DNA of 64,000 nucleotides, from positions 62,001 through 126,000 of the forward strand of contig JAHLEH010000003.1 of NCBI GenBank assembly GCA_018883545.1. Direction: 5' to 3'. How positions within the stretch are numbered: position 1 is the first letter of the stretch; every line of letters starts with the position of its first letter. Shown here in pieces: positions 59,872 through 64,000 of the stretch. A program made the position numbers and the translations under genes. The notes below the pieces were generated by a model. It was given only the letters and a program-made list of their open reading frames with translations, did no database searches and had not been told where the DNA came from. Source of the stretch: Marixanthotalea marina (GTDB lineage: Bacteria; Bacteroidota; Bacteroidia; Flavobacteriales; Flavobacteriaceae).

Positions 59872-61149
59872 ATGAATGCACCTTTAGCCGAACGCTTAAG
59901 ACCCAAAACTTTAAATGATTATGTTAGCCAAACCCATTTGGTTGGCGAGCATGGCGCTTTAACGCAGCATATAAAACAAGGGCTAATACCTTCCATGATA
60001 TTTTGGGGGCCACCTGGTATAGGCAAAACCACCCTGGCCAATATTATCGCCAACGAATCTGGTAGACCTTTTTATACCTTAAGTGCTATTAACTCTGGTG
60101 TTAAAGATGTAAGGGATGTTATTGATAAAGCCAAACAAAGTGGCGGCCTATTTACCACTAAAAACCCTATTTTATTTATTGACGAAATACATAGGTTTAG
60201 TAAATCGCAACAAGATTCGTTGTTGCAAGCTGTAGAAAAAGGTTGGATTACATTGATTGGTGCTACGACCGAAAACCCAAGTTTTGAAGTTATTTCGGCA
60301 CTTTTATCGCGCTGCCAAGTGTATATATTGAATGCTTTTGACAAAAACGATTTAGAAATACTTTTAAAACGGGCCATTGAAAAAGATGAACTCATTTCAA
60401 AGAAAGACATTAAGCTTAAAGAAATAAATGCGCTTTTAAGACTTTCAGGTGGCGATGCGCGAAAATTGCTAAATATTTTTGAACTGATTGTTAATTCCGA
60501 ATCATCAGACAACATTACTATAACCGACGAACTTGTTCTCGAAAAAGTACAGAACAATACCGTTCGCTACGATAAAACGGGCGAACAACATTATGACATC
60601 ATTTCGGCATTTATTAAATCCATTCGAGGTAGCGACCCTAATGGCGCTGTTTATTGGTTGGCTCGTATGGTTGAAGGTGGTGAAGATGTAAAATTTATTG
60701 CCCGAAGAATGCTTATCCTAGCGAGTGAGGATATTGGAAACGCCAACCCCACGGCCTTGGTAATTGCCAATAATACCTTCCAAGCAGTTTCAACCATTGG
60801 TTATCCAGAATCTAGAATTATATTAAGTCAGTGCGCCACATATTTAGCCTGTTCTCCAAAAAGCAACGCTGCTTACAAGGCCATTGGAAAAGCCCAACAA
60901 TTGGTTAGGGAAACTGGTGATTTATCGGTTCCGTTGGAAATTAGAAATGCCCCGACCAAACTTATGAAAGAATTGGGTTATGGCGATAATTACCAATATG
61001 CCCACAATTACGAGAATAATTTTGCCAATCAGGAGTTTTTACCAGATGAAATTAAAAATACCAAACTTTACGAACCTGGAAACAATGCTCGGGAAAATGC
61101 CCATCGCGACTTTTTAAAACAACGCTGGAAAGATAAATATGGGTATTAG
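59872..61149 (+). CDS. rarA: Replication-associated recombination protein A (AAA+ ATPase)
   Basis: 425 aa, close to RarA/MgsA/WRNIP1. Walker A GPPGIGKTT (46-54), Walker B LFIDEIHRF (101-109), sensor 1 GATTENPSF and an arginine finger region (ALLSRCQVY) are all seen. The C-terminal tetramerisation part begins near YDIISAFIKSIRGSDPNGAV and ends with DFLKQRWKDKYGY. It acts at stalled replication forks. Confidence 0.97.
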   Translation: MNAPLAERLRPKTLNDYVSQTHLVGEHGALTQHIKQGLIPSMIFWGPPGIGKTTLANIIANESGRPFYTLSAINSGVKDVRDVIDKAKQSGGLFTTKNPILFIDEIHRFSKSQQDSLLQAVEKGWITLIGATTENPSFEVISALLSRCQVYILNAFDKNDLEILLKRAIEKDELISKKDIKLKEINALLRLSGGDARKLLNIFELIVNSESSDNITITDELVLEKVQNNTVRYDKTGEQHYDIISAFIKSIRGSDPNGAVYWLARMVEGGEDVKFIARRMLILASEDIGNANPTALVIANNTFQAVSTIGYPESRIILSQCATYLACSPKSNAAYKAIGKAQQLVRETGDLSVPLEIRNAPTKLMKELGYGDNYQYAHNYENNFANQEFLPDEIKNTKLYEPGNNARENAHRDFLKQRWKDKYGY

Positions 61150-61174
61150 TGTTGGTTGTTGGTTTTTGATGAAA

Positions 61175-62029
61175 CTAAAACTTAATGTTTAAAGCTTCTT
61201 GTTTTAAAACATCATTTTCATAATATTCTAAAACCCAGTTATCTCCTTTTTTATATAGGGTTGCGTTTTTATCTTCCACCATAAAAACATTTTCTAAAGA
61301 GGTATTTCTTATTTTGTAGACTACTTTAGGAGAACTATCTACCAACTGAAATCCATTTTCTATTTGTTGGGCATACAAAACATCTTTAACCTCCTTAGAC
61401 AACTCTGAACTACTAGCTGCTGCCACAGGAACTACTGCTTGTGTGTTTACGCTTTTTTGTTCTGTTGGAACAGATGCAACTTCCTCTTTCTCTTGTTTTA
61501 AACTTTCAATTTCTTCACGCAACTGCTGTATTTCCTGAGCCACTTCAGGCTTTGGCTCTGCTTTGGCACTAGCTGCTACAGATGTTTTGTTTGAAGGAAC
61601 ATATTTGTAATCTATAGTTTCTAACTCTTCAAAAGCATTTCTTAAGGCTTCATTATAAGCTCTGGCATAATCTTTTTCTCTGGTTTCACCAATTTTGGTA
61701 GTGTATACAACCAATCCATTACAATTTTTTAAAATTATCTGCAACTTGGTTTTAAATAAAGCTGAGTCTTTAGTGACATCAGAAGTTAAGGCCAAACACC
61801 TATTCTCATTTAAATCATCTGGATATTCCTCACCTTCCATAAAAGCCTGAAAACCGTATTTATTGAATAAAAACTCCGTTAAGGAGTTGACTTGGTACTG
61901 GTCTGCTTCTTTTAAAAACTCATACTTTTGGGGAACAATAATATATTTATAATCGTTTAAACTAGCTTGTGAGAAAACATTTGTTACAATAAAGCAGGTA
62001 GTAATAATCGATAAAAATTTAGCTTTCAT
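61175..62029 (-). CDS. Exported hypothetical protein with central coiled coil
   Basis: 284 aa with a signal peptide (1-20, VFSQA). Residues about 22-145 form a mixed domain (NDYKYIIVPQKYEFLKEADQ, FLFNKYGFQAFMEGEE). Residues about 165-190 are a coiled coil (EIQQLREEIESLKQEKEEV). A low-complexity alanine/serine stretch and a C-terminal beta domain (about 235-284; KVVYKIRNTSLENVFMVED) follow. Similar proteins appear to be widespread in flavobacteria; function is unknown. It converges on rarA with 25 nt between stops and no evident hairpin. Confidence 0.8.
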   Translation of the reverse strand: MKAKFLSIITTCFIVTNVFSQASLNDYKYIIVPQKYEFLKEADQYQVNSLTEFLFNKYGFQAFMEGEEYPDDLNENRCLALTSDVTKDSALFKTKLQIILKNCNGLVVYTTKIGETREKDYARAYNEALRNAFEELETIDYKYVPSNKTSVAASAKAEPKPEVAQEIQQLREEIESLKQEKEEVASVPTEQKSVNTQAVVPVAAASSSELSKEVKDVLYAQQIENGFQLVDSSPKVVYKIRNTSLENVFMVEDKNATLYKKGDNWVLEYYENDVLKQEALNIKF

Positions 62030-62105
62030 TTATTTTTTCAACCTATTTGTTAATATATGCGGTAAAGTAATCAAGTTTTTGGAATTAAAAAAATATATAC
62101 TGCTT

Positions 62106-62795
62106 CTATAGATACTTTTTCAACTCCAGCAACGCATTTATGGTTTTAAAATTACCCTCAACAGGCTTGTTGAATTCGTTAAAATAAATAACATCCATAC
62201 CAACCTCCATAGCGCCCAATATATCTGCTTCAAAACCATCACCAATCATCACACTGTTTTTATTTATTGTACTGGCAGCATTTAAGGCATGGTAAAATAT
62301 TTGTGGATTTGGTTTTTTTATCCCGATGGTTTCACCATTTGTAATGGTTTTAAAAAAATGATGAATGTTTGATTTGATGAGTTTTTTGGTTTGTACCTCT
62401 TCAAATCCATTCGATATGATATGCAAATTATAATTATTGCTTAAATACTCTAAAACCTCAACGGTGTTGCTATATAAAAAATTATTATCGGTAAGGTAGG
62501 TTATGTAATCTTTAGATAACCTATCAATCAACTCTTTATCGACAGGATGCGATAGTGCTAAAAAAGTATCATTCAACCTTCCAAATCGCAATAATTGCTT
62601 ATCTATTTTTTCATTGCGATAGAGTTTCCAATATTGGAAATTTATTGCATTGTAGTGTTGTAGAAAATCATTTAAATTGACCTCAACTTGGTTTATTTCA
62701 AAAATTTTTTCAAATGCTAAAGCGGAATTCTTGTCAAAGTCCCACAGCGTATGGTCTAAATCAAAAAAAACATCGGTAATATTTTTAAGCTTCAT
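62106..62795 (-). CDS. yjjG: YjjG-family noncanonical pyrimidine nucleotidase (HAD superfamily)
   Basis: 229 aa. HAD motif I FFDLDHTLWDFDKNS (nucleophile aspartate), motif II IISNGFEE, motif III around IGIKKPNPQIF, and motif IV VMIGDGFEADILGA are present. The length and DHTLWDF motif fit the YjjG house-cleaning 5'-nucleotidases that remove noncanonical pyrimidine nucleotides. Its start overlaps the 3' end of the upstream gene by 11 nt, so the two are probably co-translated. Confidence 0.88.
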   Translation of the reverse strand: MKLKNITDVFFDLDHTLWDFDKNSALAFEKIFEINQVEVNLNDFLQHYNAINFQYWKLYRNEKIDKQLLRFGRLNDTFLALSHPVDKELIDRLSKDYITYLTDNNFLYSNTVEVLEYLSNNYNLHIISNGFEEVQTKKLIKSNIHHFFKTITNGETIGIKKPNPQIFYHALNAASTINKNSVMIGDGFEADILGAMEVGMDVIYFNEFNKPVEGNFKTINALLELKKYL

Positions 62796-64000
62796 TGGAT
62801 GAATCTAAAATAATATTGAATAACTCTTTAAACCCTTTCCAAGTACCAACATCGCTAAATGTATAATTATGGAATACAGGCACAAATTCGCCATTTACCT
62901 TTTTAATCTCAGAAATGATGCCATTTAAAACTTTCTTTTTATCTAATAACGAATGGTTTTTTAACAAAGAATAATCCATTAAATGATAAGAATAAACCTT
63001 TAGAGGGGTTTGCACTTCGTAATCTAGATCGTAAAATAAAAATGGGGTACACGATCCAGCTCGAAAACCAATATGGTTTGTATAGCCCATGGTATAGTCT
63101 TCCTGTATTTCCAAATCAATTAAATTTCTATAAGATTCTGGTAAATTCACTTTAGAGAACGACTGTCTGGAAGCTACCAATGCCGTATTTATTATGCTTT
63201 CCATTTGTTCTTTTTCCTTTTTCAGAATGGAAAAATTTTCTGTTGCAAAAAAAGAGGTTTTAAGCCCTACCTGACAGTAATCGGCAACATGTTTCATAAG
63301 CGAAACAAATTTTTTATTGTTGACACTGATACCCTTATCGTAAGTAGAATAGGCACCAATTAAAAAGAAAAAGAGAAATTTATGTTTTGTTTGTTTCTGT
63401 TTGTTTATAATATATTTATAGGTATCGAAAGGGTCATGTTTCAAGCCAAAAAGCACCATATACCGCATGTAAACTCCTTTAAAATCTAATTTAAAGATAT
63501 CGCGTAATGTACCGCCAATGGTTCTCATAAAACCTTTCAACCTATAATCGAATGCCGAAGGCACATCTATTACAGGCTTTATACTGTATTGCTTAATTGG
63601 AAAAACAAAATCTGGAAAATACGCCTGCAACGCATCCTTAAATTTATAGGCCCAAATATCTACGATTGGTTGTTGTAAAAAGCCATATTTAAAGGCAATG
63701 CTTTCGGTTGCTATAAACCTACCAAATTCATCTTGTACATGTGGCAAATATTCTTCGTACCTGGACAGTAAATAGAAAGATGAAGCAAAAATATCATATG
63801 GTAAGGCTCCTTTATCGCCAGTAGAGAAAAAACCTTTTGTATCATCCCAGTCATGCACATTAAAATCTATATCGGATAGCCCTTGCTCAAATAAAATATC
63901 ATGGCTCTTCACGAAAAACTCTTTACCCAAGGCTTGCTTTCCGTACGACATCTTCAAACTGTCATGCGCAATAAATGCTTCTATGGTAGTTGTAAAACCC
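62785..64000 (-). CDS. Polysaccharide deacetylase-family protein, 5' end outside window
   Basis: Read from the right edge, the frame is open from 63999 to the stop at 62785 and shows TTTIEAFIAHDSLKMSYGK before the first possible internal Met. The true start is beyond the window, and the first ATG at 63951 is not a start. The visible 404 residues include a region typical of DUF7033 (SASFYLLSRYEEYLPHVQD-type segment, FGRFIATESIAFK) and a NodB-like C-terminal part (PVIDVPSAFDYRLKG, SVNNKKFVSLMKHVADYCQVG near H..., TMGYTNHIGFRAGSC). The GFRAG motif and the histidine-aspartate pairs suggest the deacetylase fold, but activity is not certain. Confidence 0.75.
   Translation of the reverse strand, partial: GFTTTIEAFIAHDSLKMSYGKQALGKEFFVKSHDILFEQGLSDIDFNVHDWDDTKGFFSTGDKGALPYDIFASSFYLLSRYEEYLPHVQDEFGRFIATESIAFKYGFLQQPIVDIWAYKFKDALQAYFPDFVFPIKQYSIKPVIDVPSAFDYRLKGFMRTIGGTLRDIFKLDFKGVYMRYMVLFGLKHDPFDTYKYIINKQKQTKHKFLFFFLIGAYSTYDKGISVNNKKFVSLMKHVADYCQVGLKTSFFATENFSILKKEKEQMESIINTALVASRQSFSKVNLPESYRNLIDLEIQEDYTMGYTNHIGFRAGSCTPFLFYDLDYEVQTPLKVYSYHLMDYSLLKNHSLLDKKKVLNGIISEIKKVNGEFVPVFHNYTFSDVGTWKGFKELFNIILDSSNEA

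Noticed and set aside
60072..60557. Open frame of 161 codons opposite rarA
   Set aside because: Antisense to the Walker and sensor motifs of rarA; serine-rich translation, shadow frame.

Overview
The window is a 64 kb piece of an AT-rich Bacteroidetes chromosome, almost certainly family Flavobacteriaceae. Evidence for this is the SusC/SusD pair, a cargo protein with a type IX secretion (Por) sorting domain, barrel-less MG2/TonB-plug proteins, many short-lipobox lipoproteins, FG-GAP/UnbV proteins, the lack of Shine-Dalgarno sites, and promoters of the Bacteroidetes type (TTG or TTTG about 20 nt before TAnnTTTG). No tRNA, rRNA, IS element, prophage or CRISPR array is visible.

Layout. 1-113: tail of a VOC-fold protein. 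322-6915: a three-gene envelope operon, MG2/plug protein, TlpA-type thioredoxin lipoprotein, second MG2/plug paralogue, followed by a REP-like palindromic element and a bidirectional terminator. 7087-13296: housekeeping and catabolic genes (guaB, HMG-CoA lyase, a secreted M43 metalloprotease, pyrD, pepT). 13370-18725: a very large ThuA/sugar-dehydrogenase/cytochrome c lipoprotein and argS. 19173-28952: an orphan TPR histidine kinase, then two guanidine-modifying-type enzymes (a CtlX-like and a DDAH-like protein) enclosing two convergent FG-GAP/UnbV lipoproteins. 29020-33013: gltA, eno and carA. 33105-50358: the str-S10-spc-alpha ribosomal superoperon, all on the minus strand, 34 genes from rpsL to rplQ, including fusA, secY, infA, the 38-codon rpmJ and rpoA. 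50537-58203: an Omp85-type barrel protein and a SusC/SusD/two-lipoprotein operon without any carbohydrate-active enzyme. 58279-64000: rlmB, a rhomboid protease, rarA, a hypothetical exported protein, a YjjG-type nucleotidase and a polysaccharide-deacetylase-like gene that runs off the right edge.

How it works together. The minus-strand block from rpsL to rplQ makes most ribosomal proteins plus EF-G, SecY, IF-1 and the RNA polymerase alpha subunit. It starts at a near-ideal promoter (50402-50432) and ends at a strong hairpin (33042-33079). Inside it, the gene-to-gene gaps are mostly 2-22 nt, with a few conspicuous structured gaps. The gap between rpsJ and rplC carries a terminator-like hairpin plus an upstream segment able to compete with it, which reads like an attenuator just before the genes for L3 and L4. 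The rest of the window is envelope and nutrient-acquisition functions typical of marine flavobacteria.

I see no clearly unprecedented multi-gene system. The best candidates for something undescribed are the MG2/plug-TlpA-MG2/plug operon, in which both MG2/plug proteins carry just one cysteine pair (CX6C) next to a periplasmic thioredoxin, and the rpsJ-rplC leader.
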